A stretch of 64,000 nucleotides of DNA. Origin: Limonium bicolor (Eukaryota > Streptophyta > Magnoliopsida > Caryophyllales > Plumbaginaceae). The stretch spans positions 250,682,810-250,746,809 of the forward strand of contig CM041782.1 in assembly GCA_023374045.1 (NCBI GenBank), written 5' to 3'. The notes beneath the pieces are model-generated. The model had not been told where the DNA came from and searched no databases. It was given only the letters and a program-made list of their open reading frames with translations. Both the position numbers and the translations under genes were made by a program. Shown in pieces: positions 47,882 to 61,543 of this stretch. How positions within the stretch are numbered: position 1 is the first letter of the stretch; each line of letters begins with the position of its first letter.

Positions 47882-48316
47882 GTCTGTGAGCGACGATTTT
47901 AAACCCTACCCTATGTTGATTAGGTTGATTGGGATCTAGTCGGGTTTTAGGTTCACTTATAACCTAAGATTAATAACTATGTCATATAACATTAATTATT
48001 AATACCTAAGCTAGCTCACTGGAACCTATTATGAGTCGCCACCTAATTTTTACCTAGATCAAATTAGGAAATGAGAGTTCTGGTTCGGGGGCTTGATATT
48101 CGACTTAATTAGGGTTCAATTACTTTCATTACCCCCAGAAGTCGTTTTTCCTCTACTTAATTTAATTATGGCTAGTTACGAGTCGTTTTAACCTAAGTGC
48201 GTGCTTCATTTTTTTGTATTTTTGGCATTTTTTGATAGAAATTAAAGTGAAATTAAAAGCTACCTAAACTAGGGTTTCGGAGACAAAATTAGGTAAAATT
48301 TTTATTACGTTCGTAG

Positions 48317-48570
48317 CCACGGACCTAATGCCCGAGACCACGGACCCCAATTGAATTAAATGATTTCGAAAACAGAACTAAAATAAAAACGCAAACTTGA
48401 AAAGTCCAGGGCCACGGACAGGGTGTCCCTGGGCCCGGACATGTGTTGATAGAAACCCGAGAATTTGAAAAATATGAAATCCCGCCACCGTCCGTGGGTG
48501 TCCGTGGTCACGGACAACCCGTCCGTGGTCCCGGACAATGAGTCCGAGGTCACGGACAACCCACGGACAG
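48317..48570. repeat. Palindrome array, Tat LTR
   Basis: CCACGGAC and GTCCGTGG words recur about ten times, for example GTCCGTGGTCACGGAC, GTCCGTGGTCCCGGAC and GTCCGAGGTCACGGAC. The design resembles the arrays in the chromovirus LTRs but with a different word and closer spacing. Confidence 0.75.
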
Positions 48571-49152
48571 TGGGTTTTTGATGGTTCCCGAAGGAGTTTT
48601 GAGCTCAAATTTTATGGGTGTGTAGCCTGAAAGATTATAAACACGTTAGTAATTGAAAGAACTCAATTTGAAATCAAAATTAATACGAAACTTAGCAAAC
48701 AAGTAACAAGGCAGTAGCTAAAACAATTAATGATACAGAAGCGAAAAAGAGTTAATTTAAACCCAAAATTTGAGGCAAGACTGATAATATCGTAAGGAGT
48801 TAGGAAAGTGGAATTTCTACTTGTTTTACCTTCGAGTTCACAATGATTCTTCACACCGGGATTCGTCGAGTGCTCCGTTGATGGCAGACCCGAAAGGTTT
48901 TCGAACCAAGCTTCTGGTTGTTTGTTGTTCTTGTTGTTATTCATGTTTTGGTGGTGTTTATGTGGGGTTTTGATGATTATTGGTGCTTTGGGGATTGGAA
49001 AACGAGTTTGGATGGTGATTTCGGGGGATTTTTGGTATGATTCAGGTGGCCGGGTGTTGGAAAACGTGAGGGAGAGAGGGGAGGCTGTGCTTTCTGACTT
49101 CCTAGGGTTCTTGAGCTTATGAGATTCTGATTTTATCCAAAGACCTATCCCC

Positions 49153-49161
49153 TTATATAGA
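49153..49161 (-). promoter_or_regulatory. TATA box of the Tat/Ogre-like LTR
   Basis: On the minus strand CTATATAAGG, preceded by GAAAGT and followed by GGATAGG, is a good plant TATA box in the expected part of this LTR. Transcription would start some 30 bp on, near 49120. Confidence 0.55.
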
Positions 49162-49650
49162 CTTTCTTAAGGATAAAGAAAATCTAGTAAAAGTAAGATT
49201 TTTGGCATTTTAATTAAATGACTTCCCAAAGGAATTTTGCTGTGAAATTTTAACCACATGTCAAGGATGGCAATTATGATTTTTCTGAAGTAGAATCGAA
49301 TTTTTTAAATGTTGGAATATTTTTAAATTGAATTTCGCGTCAGATTCAGTCAGAAATTGCTAGAAAACTATTGCAAATTCGAAAAATCACAATTCCAACG
49401 CCATTATGCTTAAAATGTCATCCTCTATCATGGGTTAAAATATCAAAGCATTTCAAGCCGATTTGGGCATCCTTTGGAGGAGAGAGAAAGCTTATAGGAG
49501 GTCTTAGGAACCTTAAAAATTACGAAAACGCCCCTGACAATGACGAAGCTGCTCCCCATGCCCTAGAATGCGCCGATCGAGCCAGAATCTCTCACTACTT
49601 GATTAAAATGCCCCTCACAACGCCAAAACCTCGTAAACCCTAACCAGGGG

Positions 49651-52600
49651 TGTAACGCCCCTACTGTTAATCCTACACTTACCGTCTAATCGTCCTTATA
49701 ATCCTACTACGTCACAGCAGAAATACTGCTACTACGGCGGGTGATACAACGCCGCTAACCGCCCATACGGCTAGCAAGGCTTACACTACCTACAGTGACG
49801 GTCTGATGCCTAAGTATACCGAGCTACTAAAACATTGCTTACCAATTACGAAACACCATATGCTTATATTACTGGATTACCAAGTATCAAATGCATAGTT
49901 AATTACATTCCTTTCAATCTCCCAAAAATAATGAGTTTCTACAAGCTACTCATCTATACCAATTCACCATCCTATCATTATCCAAAAAGGTGTACCCCAT
50001 GGTACACCGGCTAACAAAAACCTACAGCTGTGTACTACTTAGTACACCATTCAATTCATCATTACACAAAAGGAATCAAACTAAGTCTCTTCATAATCTT
50101 CACCCTTCTCGAGGATCTACATTATGTTAAAAACGGTGCCCCAAGAGGCTCAGCAAAAGCTGCGCATAAACTTCGCATATACCGAGTGCTAACAAGGGCA
50201 CGCCGACTATTTAAGGTCGACTAGACATGCGGTTCATTAATTTCATACATACATGCTTTGCATACAACATACAATCATATACAATACATTATACAATCCA
50301 AGACAGCAGTACAATAGCACACACAATACTTACCTTCACAAGGGTTAGCCAAATTACGCATCCGGGTTAATCGGAATGCTTCTTACTCTTTTACTCATTA
50401 CACATTACTTACTCTTACTTTACTTACTTACTTTTCCATACTTGTTTACTCATTCTTACTTACTTTTACTCATGTTAAGTCGGTATGACCTCCGGCCCGG
50501 GGACTACACCGTCCCACCACCGGATTTACTTGACTCACCAATCCAGGATGCTACCCATTTAAGGGGTTTGGGCCGTGGACCAGTTTAAGAGTCAGGAATT
50601 GGATCCAACCTCTTGTGTCTCTGCATCCTCACGCGTGGCTGAAACTATATCGGACTTCTACTCATTCCAATTTATTTGCCAATTTATTAAGTTATATTGG
50701 TTAGCTTGTTAGGAATCAGTTAGAAGTCCAATCACAATAATATTCGGTCACAATGCAATACATCAAGCATACGCACATTCATATACATCCATACATTTCA
50801 TGAATTATACAAACTATGATTTAAAGATATCATTCAACAAAATACAGCACTATATATTCACAAGTAAGCATAATAACTCCGATTTCTCGCATTTATCTTA
50901 TTTGGTGATCAATTAGCACACAACACACAAATCATAGTAACCAAGGTAGCATACGGGGCATGAGAAGTTCATACCGTTCACCGTTGTACTTGTATCCAAC
51001 TTTCCTCCGGTTTTCACAAGTCAAGTCCTATAACATACATACAATCGAGTGATTAATCTAACTATCGTTAACTCAACTCGATACCCTTACGTTTCCTAAC
51101 TCATACTTACTAAGTCTTTACAACTCTTATACTTACACATTGTTCACTTACTTGTTCATTACTTTAGGTTTATTTCTTTACATAACAAGGGTGTACTTCT
51201 ATATACATTATGTATGTGTGTATACATATATATATATATTTATTTAAAAATATTTTTTTTGTATGACTCGACCGACCTTACCCAGGGTCGGTCCCAAGGT
51301 CGGTCGAAGTCAGTAGGGTAATACGCTGGAAAATTTCAGGTCCGACCGACCTTGCAAGTCCGGTCCCAAGGTCGGTCCATTCCAGTGAGTTACTTAACAG
51401 GAAATTTTAGGCCGACCGACCTTCCATGTCCGGTCTCAAGGTCGGTTCATTCCAGAAGGTTTGTTTACGGGAAATTTTCTGGCCGACCGACCTTGCAAGT
51501 TCGGTCCCCAAGGTCGGTCCATTCCAGAAGGTTTCCGTCTTTGTAAATCTGGGCTCGACCGACCGTGCAAGTCCGGTCCCAAGGTCGGTCCAGTCCAGTA
51601 TTTGCATTTTTATTTCTGTTTTCAGTCCCTCTTCTTACCCATTACTTCACCATTGTTCCTACACTTAACCCCACATGTTTTAACACTAATTAAACCTCCT
51701 AATACACCTAGTTCATCCATTAACTCATTACCCATTTCTATACTAATTTACACACTTGTTTTCTAAATTCATTTAAGCACTTACACTATTTTCCCTTAGT
51801 TGCATTTTGCTACAGATTTTGACTCTAACTTTCTCTACCTATAGCTCCCTCTTCTAATGTCATTCTAAAGCTCATAATGCATTGTCTAACACTCACAATC
51901 TAACCACCACTTAACGTCCTTTAAAATCTGTTACACGGTGTTATTCCTACTTAGTTAAACTCTTATGTGTCTAGTTTCCTAGGTAAAATTTTACATAGTC
52001 TCCCCTATATTTTTACACTCTCACCACATCATTTATTCACACATTGTTACCCAATTCACCTGTTTTCAATAATGTCAATATACATAGCTCTCCAACATAA
52101 CTACTAAACATCAAACACTCAGTAAATTCCTGCACACAACATCCCATTCCCAACTATGTTTTAACAAGTTTTAAAAATGTCTTTTAAGCTTCAAAACATT
52201 TAGGTTCTCCTACACATTACACTACTACTCATTACCATTTTACAATACCCATTTACACTACTAAAAATCTGTTACATAGTGCATTACCAAAACTACACAA
52301 AAGAATGTAATTTACCTTGTTTCTTTACTAGCTTCTCTTCTCTTCTTCCTTCTTCTTTCTTTCCTCTTTCTTTTCTCTTTCCTTCCCACCGGTTTGTAAA
52401 TCAATTCTCTAACACTACAACCCATTGATATACACATTTCAATACAACACTAACCCTAACCATCTTTAAGCTTTAAGGTAAGTTTTAGGGTTTAGAAATT
52501 TCCTTACCTTGCAAGGATGTAGATGAAGTTTTGGACAGCTCAAGAACAAGATTTTTCACCCTCTAAGAATGCCAAATCGGCAAGAGTACAAAGAAATACA

Positions 52601-53476
52601 AACAAGGGCTTAGTCTAAATTTCGTTTTGCCCACAAGGGCTAGAAAAATATGAGGTTTCAAGAATATTTTTACCTCAAACTGATAAGGATATGGAGGTGG
52701 TTAATGGTGGTCTTGAAGCTGCAAATGCAGCATACCCATGGAAACAAAAATGTTTGTTTTCGAATTTTGAAAAGAGGATAGTGTTCTCCTTGATGAGAGG
52801 AACACAATGGTATAGTTTTTGTGATTTTGTTGAGGTTTGATGGGTTACAAGAGGAGAGAAGTTGGTGTTGGTGTGGTTTTTCATTTCTCCATTGCTGGCC
52901 GGTTGAGGAAGAAGGCAAACTGAGAAAGAGAGGGAGATGAGTACGGTGGAGAGAGTGAGGAAATGAGAGAATAGGAGAGAGAGTAACTAAAGTAACTGTT
53001 TACTTTTTATTTGTTTTTTGTCCTCTTGTACATAAGTAACAATTAAAAAATAAGGGAGTGTGAGAGAGAGGGCTCAAAATCGGCCACCCCACTGCACACA
53101 CACACACTTTGAGTTTTTATTTTTAAAAGTGGACACATTACTTTGGTCTATTTATGCTTTTACCCCACACCTTCCTGTTTTTGACAGTTTTTACTATTTT
53201 CTCGTTTTTATTGATTTTATTGGTTCTAGATCTTCATTAATGTTTATTAATGACTATTTAGTTGACCAAAATTGTTACGAGTCTATTTGACCCGCTTAAA
53301 GTCACGTTTTCCTGGTTTCCTCAAAAAAACGTTGTTTATTTCGTAAGGTGTTTTTTAATCCGTTCTAAGATCTGTTTTCTTCGGGATTTGTTCCCTAATG
53401 ATTATTTAGACTTAATTAAGCTTCTAAAATATTTATTAGCCTAATTAATCACTATTTTTTATAACGGGGTATTTCA
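49651..53476 (-). repeat. Solo LTR D, AGGGG target duplication
   Basis: It runs TGTAACGCCCCTACTG to ACGGGGTATTTCA, 3,826 bp, with AGGGG at 49646-49650 and 53477-53481. The family is separate from A, B, C and E but has the same modules: GC hairpin (50137-50154), conserved block (about 50925-50990), palindrome array (51268-51597), and CT-rich and GGCCG-type sites on the minus strand. Confidence 0.92.
51268..51597. repeat. Palindrome array, solo LTR D
   Basis: Five units of CCGACCGACCTTGCAAGTC / CCGGTCCCAAGGTCGGTC followed by CATTCCAGAA-type flank, about 65-70 bp apart. The word is shared with LTR B although the rest of the LTR is not. Confidence 0.85.
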
Positions 53477-56400
53477 AGGGGGGTCAAATTTTGGGTATAA
53501 CAACCGAGTAGACTAAAGGGCATTAAACCATGGCTACCGGTAAACAGAAAATTTCTGTATGAATTTTTGTACAAACCCCGTGACTACAACTTGGCATAAA
53601 TATAACAAAGCCCCTAAACATGAGGCCTACGAAACCTTAGAAAGACCCCATTGGTTGACCATTACAGCTGATGGGAATACACAGCCCATAGCAAACAAAA
53701 CCAGTTTAAAATGTTAGTGAATCCTTGACTACGGCTTATAAGCCAAGTACCATAAACATGGTATTACATGCCATCACTATCAGTATGAGTGTTAGTTTTG
53801 TCCTTTGGACAACACGGCCTTATGTAATTTCATAACACCTTTTAGATGCACCACCATCCATGATGATGGTTGGGAACTAAAGAATCGTGATACACCAACT
53901 GTTAAACAGCTAGAATACATCCAATTTAACGGATGGGGTACCAGATATGAGTACCCGATGTAACAACTCATTCCCAGCTTCATAGAAAATTTTAAATGAG
54001 ATATGATCATGTAACGATCAGGGCCAATGCTATACCCATAAAGCACACGCCAATATATACGATAAATACTTGGGAAAAAGGAAAAAACATGTTGATCCTC
54101 AATAGGATCGGGGTGGAAAACCATCAATACCACTAACTCTAGAAAGGAGAACAAAGGCAAGAAACCGAGCGACAACCTACCAAAATGTCAGGAAACACGA
54201 TGACCACGACAAGGAAAAGATTGAAGACAATATACCGTAACACGAGTATTACTTAAACCGATTGTAGCCGTAAACGCAAACTGGTGTTAAATACTCATTC
54301 AGCTAAAAACCCCAAAGTACTACCTTTAGAAAGGAGTACCATGCCAATAAAGACGAACAAATGTCGAGATGGAAATGTGTATCATAACACCAGACAATAA
54401 GCCTAAACACTGTAAGGCATGAGACTATGTGAAGGTATCCAACGTACCACTAGAAGGACACGAGTCCAAGAGAGTGAAGTATCGTCTCCTCAACCACCTT
54501 CCCAATATATGCCACTAGGGCAACAACGCATATTACAAGATGACAAATAACAACAACTGACAACAACACCTACAACGAGATAAACCTAACACGAACGAAT
54601 CAACATCGGACAACAGCAGGACTTCTAGAAAAGGGGAAGGACATGAACCTTCACCATTGAGTCTTGAGTTACACCAAGGGATGTAACCCAAGAGGTCGGG
54701 TAGACTTTAAAGAGTTATAAATACGTATCGTAAACGATATGAATAACCTATAAGCATATAAGAGCATGGGGTAGTGAACAAAGCACTAATCCTCACTCAT
54801 GAAAACTAGATGACAACAATGTAGAGCCAATGCGCAACACACTCCAAGGAAGAGCTTATTAAGCCACAGACCAACAATGACTGTGAATACAAGTGATTCC
54901 AAATTATTTTAAAACAGTAGTGAACATATGTCATATCATAAATACCTGTCGGAAGGAAAATACGTAATCATGCCCATTGGGTAAGGAACCTAGAGGACCT
55001 GAAGAATTCCCGTAGGGTACCCCAACGTTATTTGAGAGGAGATTGACAAAGGAATACTTCACAAATTATACCCTTAATGACGAAGACTACGAGTATACAA
55101 AATGAGATATGGGACGACCACACTCTGTAGGAGCATGTGGGCTTGACAGACTTACTTATAATTTAGTCAAGTATTGGTAACGTATCAGTAAGGTACCCCA
55201 TACATGTAGATGAGTAGTGTAGAGAACACGAGAAGTAGTCAACTCCGTACCAAGGTCAGAGATACAAACCTAGACCAGTGCAACTAGTTACCTCAAATAA
55301 ATTGACGAGAAGAGTCTCAATTAAACCGACAAGACAAGAAGAACCAAAACCTTGAATATAACACGACCAAAGTCGTGACTCCGTAGAGGAGTGGTTGGTG
55401 AATGTTATACTAAGGGAAATTTCTGAAGACAAGAGAGCTAATAGTCAATGTGATGATAAAGTCATGAAAACCCATTAAATGGGCGAGTAAATATGAGAAA
55501 CCCTCATAAGGATCAGGCAATCCTTACAATCCAGAGGAACCTACAGAATGATGTGAATATACTACCGGGAACGGGGCATAAGAGAACTGCTATTCGTGCT
55601 AAACATATAACACAATACCGTATGATGTAACAATCGACATATGCTCAACCATAAAAGCATTGGAACGTTTTCACCCAAATAAGGCTGAATATAAATACAC
55701 CATTATGTAGATAAAGAAAGGCAGATCTAGTATACTTGCGGATTCCCTAAGATAGGAAGCTAACGACACAAGGACTTATAACTTTTAGATCGACTAAGAC
55801 ATGGTGCGCACGGAAGCGACCATCATAAACCCCATTGGAAATAAATAGTTGGCAAAAACCAGACGAGTAAAACTCGCATAGAACTGAATGATAATGAACA
55901 AAATTAAAGGTAGACTATATGATAGTCAGACCCATTCAAGGAGACACTCCAAAAGATATACATCGCTCAACGCTATACAGCTACACAAGACACAAAAATG
56001 TACAAGTATATTCCCAGAGAATCAACAAGGAAATGATATTAAATACACTTAGGGCAAATGCCTCAACTACCAAAGAGCAAAAAGTTGAAAGATGCAGAGC
56101 ACAAATATAAGAGGAATGAATGGACTTCCCTGGCAGAAAGTAGGGTGAACCATACGAATATTGTTGCTCGACCGACATACGGGAGAATGTAATACACATC
56201 AGTAAGAAGCACGTAGTAAATACTACTACAAACATATTACTCCGGACAAAATAACCTGGAGACACGGGATGATAAGACTATCTCCGTGGACACATAGGCT
56301 GGTACGCCTCAATATTACTGAGACAAGTGCAAAGAACACTAAATACTAACTACATCCAATGTCATATCTCACTTCGACTGGAAGTCAGCGAGTGAAGACA

Positions 56401-56599
56401 GAGAATACATGATGCGTATGTGCGCTAGTAATCCGGAACATCAAGATATACAACTTAGATTTAATTGTGCGCGTGTAATATTAAAGATACCGGCTGATTA
56501 AGATATCTATGTTTCCAAAATATGAAAGATCGTGTATAGCACTGTCACACTGGAACAGGGTCAGCAATAACTTGCTGCTGATAAACAATCTACAATATA

Positions 56600-56952
56600 T
56601 CGATATGAACAAAAAGAGGCAAATTCAGCCCTATGTTCATGGGTATGCACCCCATTACGGAGCGGAGTGGCCCCATTAGAACGTGTTTTGGGAGAGCACA
56701 CAAGTATTTCACGCCTTTTGGCTGAAAAAGTACACGCCTCACCCTCCATATAATTTTAGAGCCCGAGTGGTAGAGTCAGACCCGTCTCTCAGATATGAGG
56801 AGACTTTACTCTGAAGTTTAGTTACAAAAATGAGGGAGACAAGAACAAGACCATGAGAAAGTCAATGTCCTTTGGTCGAACCACCAGGCGGAAGAAGCCA
56901 CATGCAGTTTGAGAACTCCATGAGAGCCAAGTATCCAGCGCTCTTTGCTTAG
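56600..56952 (+). pseudogene. Integrase tail and chromodomain remnant, element G
   Basis: Step by step this resembles the end of pol in A: a GPY-like stretch (56635-56690), a VSQLKKYMHHPSH-like stretch (56705-56748), then VNVLWSNHQAEEATC and, in a shifted frame, ENSMRAKYPALFA with a stop at 56950-56952. The conserved Trp-Glu of EEATWE is lost. It shows that the body of G descends from a chromovirus of the A/B kind. Confidence 0.65.
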
Positions 56953-56993
56953 CTGTTGTTTTATACTTGTGGGGTACGGGCGTAACCCTTTTT

Positions 56994-57005
56994 AAGGGGG
57001 GTAGA
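56994..57005 (+). other. Post-pol polypurine tract, element G
   Basis: AAGGGGGGTAGA is identical to the upstream tract in A and B, just after the chromodomain remnant and a degraded GGGGTACGGGCGTAACCC hairpin. It has stayed intact while the neighbouring coding sequence decayed. Confidence 0.6.
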
Positions 57006-59371
57006 GCCTCTTTGGCAGTACACATGTGTATACTAGATTTTGATGTGTTGTGTGTGTGTGCTAGTTTGTAGGAGCGTGTATGCGGGGCATACCTAGTTGT
57101 GTTGTTTGTGTGTGTGGGTATGCGGGGCATACGCGGTTATGTTATTTGTACGTGCATTCGTGCACTCGTATGGGTGTTACATATCCTATGGGATACTCAA
57201 TTGTGTTGTGAATACACTTACTTATGATGTATCCTATGTGATACTTGTATGATACTTAATATGTATACTCATATACTTGACTCAAAACGTCAAACTTGTT
57301 AGCTCCAATGTGAGAATACAAGTAAGGGGAGTAGAAACGCCAACGATAATCATGATTTGTGACTCGGTATGAAACCGTTTGATAGCCTAGTGGAAGTTAA
57401 AACCTCTAGGAAATGGATGAGCGACGAATTAAAGGAACTTAGTTCCATGGTTGAGATAAGTAAAATCATTTGTGTCTATGACTAGATTAATGATTGACTT
57501 GTGTATAAATTGAACACAATGTGATAGATAATATGAGAAATAAAGACTAGAATTAGGAAAAATAATTGATTGGTTGAAATTGACGTGGGAGGTCAAACTT
57601 GATCCTGGTCCGATCAAGGGAGACCAAACACAAATTGGGGCGAGAGATAGTTCAACATGACACTGACCACGTCGGGGTTGGACGATTCTCGAAACTCCCT
57701 CCAAGTGGACACAGATATGTGTAGATAATGAGCTTAGGAATTGTGAATATCATGTGACACTACCCAAGGGGTGGTCGACCGTAGAAGTCTTTCGTCGTTA
57801 AGACCGCTCTCCCGTAGGTAGCCATAGACGTTTGGTTATACGTCATATATGCACTTGGTAGTGATATGTGAGTATCCTTGAGATAACTAGTAATATACAT
57901 ATATACATATATGGTTGTGGAAAGTGGAAAATTATACATTGGAAAGGATATGAACACCCCGGGGAGGTTGTCAAGTATTAAATGAAAGAGATTAATGAAA
58001 GGTTAAATATCTTAAATATGTAAACAATAGAATATAAATGATCTTAAGGAGGTAAGAAAATGAGTTTATTTAACCATAACTATCCATTTTTGTATAAAAT
58101 ATGTACAGGTTAAAAGGGGATTGTTAAACACCTAAATAATGAAATTAAATATCGACAATGATATTGTATAATGTACATAATATATAATATACAAGGGGTA
58201 CATAAAATAATGACAAGGACATTATTAAAATGGTATGTATATAGTGATCGTTAATCTAAGAGGTTTATTAAGTAAGTCTTATTATATATCACGTAATAAA
58301 ATATGATCATTTTATAAGGTTTACTAAACCCCATTATAGGAATAAATATCCTTATAATGGAAAATGGTCTGTTATAATTCATTATATATATAAACACATT
58401 TTCTTATGATTAAAGGAGTTTATTTAAATTGTAATGAGTATTTTATGATATTTATAAGGTTTTGAAAGGAATGTATTAAGCCCTAAACCTATCTAAATAA
58501 TCCTAAAGTAAAATAGGAAATAATGTATGGATTAATTGACTTAAGTATACTATATGGAATATAGTACATTAAAGAACATACTAAAATAAAACATGAGTCA
58601 ATTGAATTGACCATCCACTATAAAAGTATCCTTAGGTTTAAGAGTACATCTAAAGAATAAATTAAATAATAAAAGAAAATGGATGTAACATGTAATATAC
58701 AAATAAAAAAATTATAACAAGAATAATATGTTAGTGAAGAGGAATTAAAAAAAAGATATTGGGGCACTTAAATAAATCCAATAAAGTGAATATGGATTCA
58801 GACATATTATTTAAGCTAATACTATTCATATTATCTCCTCAAATAGTAAAAGAGTGAAATTTTACAAGGTAGCAAATAGGGCCACGTCTTGTGTTTTTCC
58901 TCACCACTATTTTCTTCATCTCTTTACGTACAATCTTGCAGAAATAAATAACTTCTGCTGCATCTCGCACACCAGTTTTAACGGGACTAAAATTCTCACA
59001 CATTTACTTACTTCTTTTTATTTTCTTCTTGTCGCTTACTGTTGAGCCAAACCCCCTCCAACACATCTCCTTCACTCTCGAACATACATGCTCGCCTCTA
59101 TCAATTCTTTTCATGGTTAATTTACAAACCTAGACAGTAAACAAGTAAAGTATATATTATGCTCTTCTCCCACACTACTCTCTTTCCTTATGCAGACCAA
59201 ATCAAACCCTTCACTTCAGATCTCGATTTCTTCTTAATCCTCCTCAAATTCAGATATCGTTACTACCGTTTGTAGATCTGGGAAAAGAGCTTCTATTTGA
59301 ATATAACCTTGTGGAATTTTGTGTGGTATTCTGACAGGGCAAGTCAAAGAAGAAGAGTCGTTCTCTGTAGC
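57006..59371. other. Unresolved region
   Basis: 57010-57270 has repeated GTATGCGGGGCATAC and GATACT words. 57340-57950 has no gene. A possible LTR start, TGAACACCCC, lies at 57951, followed by very AT-rich sequence to about 58850. 58880-59371 is more mixed, with CT-rich stretches and a CTGACAG|GG acceptor-like site near 59338, and could be the 5' part of a host gene or a further LTR. I cannot decide. Confidence 0.3.
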
Positions 59372-61288
59372 TTTAATACCCGGATCTAAAAATGGTGATT
59401 TATTACTCTAATAAAATTATTAAGGGCCTAATTGTGCCTAGAGAGTATCGGTAAAAAGAATAAAACCAAAAGAAAAGAGAAAATGCGTTAAAAGCGAAAA
59501 ACGCTAAAATGCGCATTAAATGAAAATAAGAGATCTATGATCTTGTAAGGGTCCGAGATGGATTCCTAGGCTTAGTTAGCCTAATTAGTATACGGGAATG
59601 ATTCCCGAAGAAACGATCCAAATAATGGATTGAAACGCTAATTAAGCATAAAAGCCGTTTTTCGAAAACCCGAAAACGTGACTTTAAGCTGTCAACGGAC
59701 CCGTAGAAATTATAGTTGATTAAATAACTAAAATAAGTGTTAATGGAATCTTAATAACCATTAAAATAAAGAAACAAGAAAAATCCGAAAAAACGGGCCC
59801 GATTAGTGAATAGTGCCTAAACCGGGTAATTAAACGAGCGTTTCTGGTAAAAAAAAAAGAAGAAAAACGCTACCAGCTAGTATTTTGTGTGGGGCCGTTT
59901 TAATTAGTATGTCACACACATTAATAAGCTTGCTAGTATTTAATAGCAAGAAGACAAGAAAATAAGTAAAGTAAAAAGTGAAGTAAAAAGAGATTTTAAG
60001 TACTCTCTTACCTCCCTTCTTTCTTATTTCACGATTTTTCCCCAACCTCTGGCTACCTCCTTCTTCCGCCTCTGTAAACATGGCGATTTCAAAACGCACA
60101 CCACCCTCCATCTTTTTCTCTTCTCTTCCATTTTCTTGCTCATTTCTTCACCGACATCGCAGAAAAATGGTACCGTTAGATTCGTATCGGCGAGGGCTAC
60201 GTTTTCCACCCCTCAAAATCTCGATTCCTCCATCTTCACTTCCATGGGTGTTGGAGCTTTTGGAGCTTCAAGAGCTGATTTTAACTCTCCTCCATCTCCT
60301 TAATGTCTCAATGTATAATAAGTAAGAGCATTTGGCCATTTCAAGCTTGTTCTTGCGATTTGGAAATTTTCCTCACGTTGAAAATTTTCTTCTCCATTTC
60401 AGCCGATTTCTCCATGCCTTTGTGGGGTGTTGGAAATTCCATTATTTGATTGCCAAGCTCTCCTTTGGACATTCCAAGGTAATACCTAAGTTAGAACCCT
60501 AAGAACTAGCTCCTATGATATTAACTTTGTGAGTTACGTGAGTAATAAACTAGTTGTTATGTGTGGTTTGGGGTATGATTGTAGACATCAATCTATACCT
60601 CTGTTTAGTGTGGAACAAGAAGAGAAAGAGAGAATCAGAGAAGGAGGAAGAAGAGGGAAGAAAACAGAAAAACTAGCAAGGTAATGAATTTACCTTGGGT
60701 TGTTTCGTTCTCTGTAACCGATTTTGAATGTAAATAAATAACCATGAACTAGTGTAGTCTTGTACTACAATATTGTTTTTGATTGAGGAAGTTTTAATGC
60801 TGTTTGGGGATGCAAAACAAACTTAGAAACTGAGCTTGTATTGTGGATAACAGAGGGGAAATTAATGTGTTGCTGTAAGGATTTTTATGTTGTAATAACA
60901 GGGATGAAAAACTGATTTTGGTGGCTGTTGTAGTGTGGTGTAAATGCTAAGAATGTAGTTAAGTTATGGCAAAACTTGTTTAGGAAATAATGCCATGTGA
61001 GTGCTTGGAATGGCATCAGTAAGTGAGGTTTGAATGGTTTAAAGAAGAAACCAAATCTGTTACAATCTGATATAAAACAAGAGAAAAACTAGCTTGTAAG
61101 TGTAAGAGAATCTAAGTGAAATTGACTAGAATTGGTGAGTGTACTTGGTGCTTGGTTTACGGTGGTTTAGGTGGGTAATTAGACGCTAAAACATGTGGAT
61201 TTTAGTTGGTGAAGATAGGTTAATCAATGGGCTAAGAGATAACCTGTAACAGATTATGAAACTCTCAAATTGGTAAAATCTGTAGCAG

Positions 61289-61543
61289 GGTCCGGGACCT
61301 AGTCCATGGACAAAGTCCCGGACCACCCCCTTAATTCATGCCGTGAGATTACCCTGCACTTGGTCCGGGACTTGGGGTATGGAAAAGGTCCCGGACCACC
61401 CCATTTAAATAGACCGAGATTGAACATCCATGCTGGTCCGGGACTTGGGATAGGGACAAGGTCCCGGACCATGGTAGAAAAACCACCCGAGAGTTACAAC
61501 CAGCTTTGGTCCGGGACTTAAGATAGGGACCAAGTCCCGGACC
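61289..61543. repeat. Palindrome array, solo LTR F
   Basis: Four units of GGTCCGGGAC(C/T)T ... A(A/G)GTCCCGGACC, about 37 bp each and 73 bp apart. The arms are nearly perfect. The word differs completely from that of the otherwise related LTR C. Confidence 0.85.

Larger units (their letters stand above)
41680..53502 (-). mobile_element. Tat/Ogre-like element, 5' part, with two nested solo LTRs
   Basis: On the minus strand the order is LTR (53502-47885), primer site (47881-47863), leader, then broken gag down to 41680, where LTR E begins. The rest of gag, pol and the 3' LTR are missing. Solo LTRs sit in the LTR (49651-53476) and in the leader (43255-47834). The LTR starts TGTTATACCCAAAATTTG on the minus strand, as is common in Tat/Ogre elements. 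The primer site fits that lineage rather than the iMet type. Confidence 0.75.
47885..53502 (-). repeat. 5' LTR of the Tat/Ogre-like element (split by solo LTR D)
   Basis: On the minus strand it starts TGTTATACCC (53502) and ends CGCTCACA (47885). Removing solo LTR D and one AGGGG leaves about 1.79 kb. It contains a TATA box (49153-49161), an array of GTCCGTGG/CCACGGAC palindromes (48317-48570) and no gene. Confidence 0.75.
53503..57300 (+). mobile_element. Body of element G (non-autonomous or decayed chromovirus)
   Basis: No intact coding frame is present. Block 55031-55250 matches 5816-6016 of element C. The 3' end keeps a broken integrase tail and chromodomain (56600-56952) and the post-pol polypurine tract (56994-57005). 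A second purine run, AAGGGGAGTAGA, lies at about 57324-57335, roughly where the LTR-proximal tract would be. The left end is cut by the Tat element. The open frame on the minus strand at 53792-54175 has no recognisable content. Confidence 0.6.

Noticed and set aside
53792..54175. 127-codon minus-strand open frame
   Set aside because: It lies antisense to the decayed body of element G, has no recognisable motif, and runs against the orientation of the chromodomain remnant.
57951..59371. LTR of element G starting TGAACACCCC
   Set aside because: The start is only loosely LTR-like, no polypurine tract adjoins it, and no conserved module or LTR end could be located. Left as unresolved.
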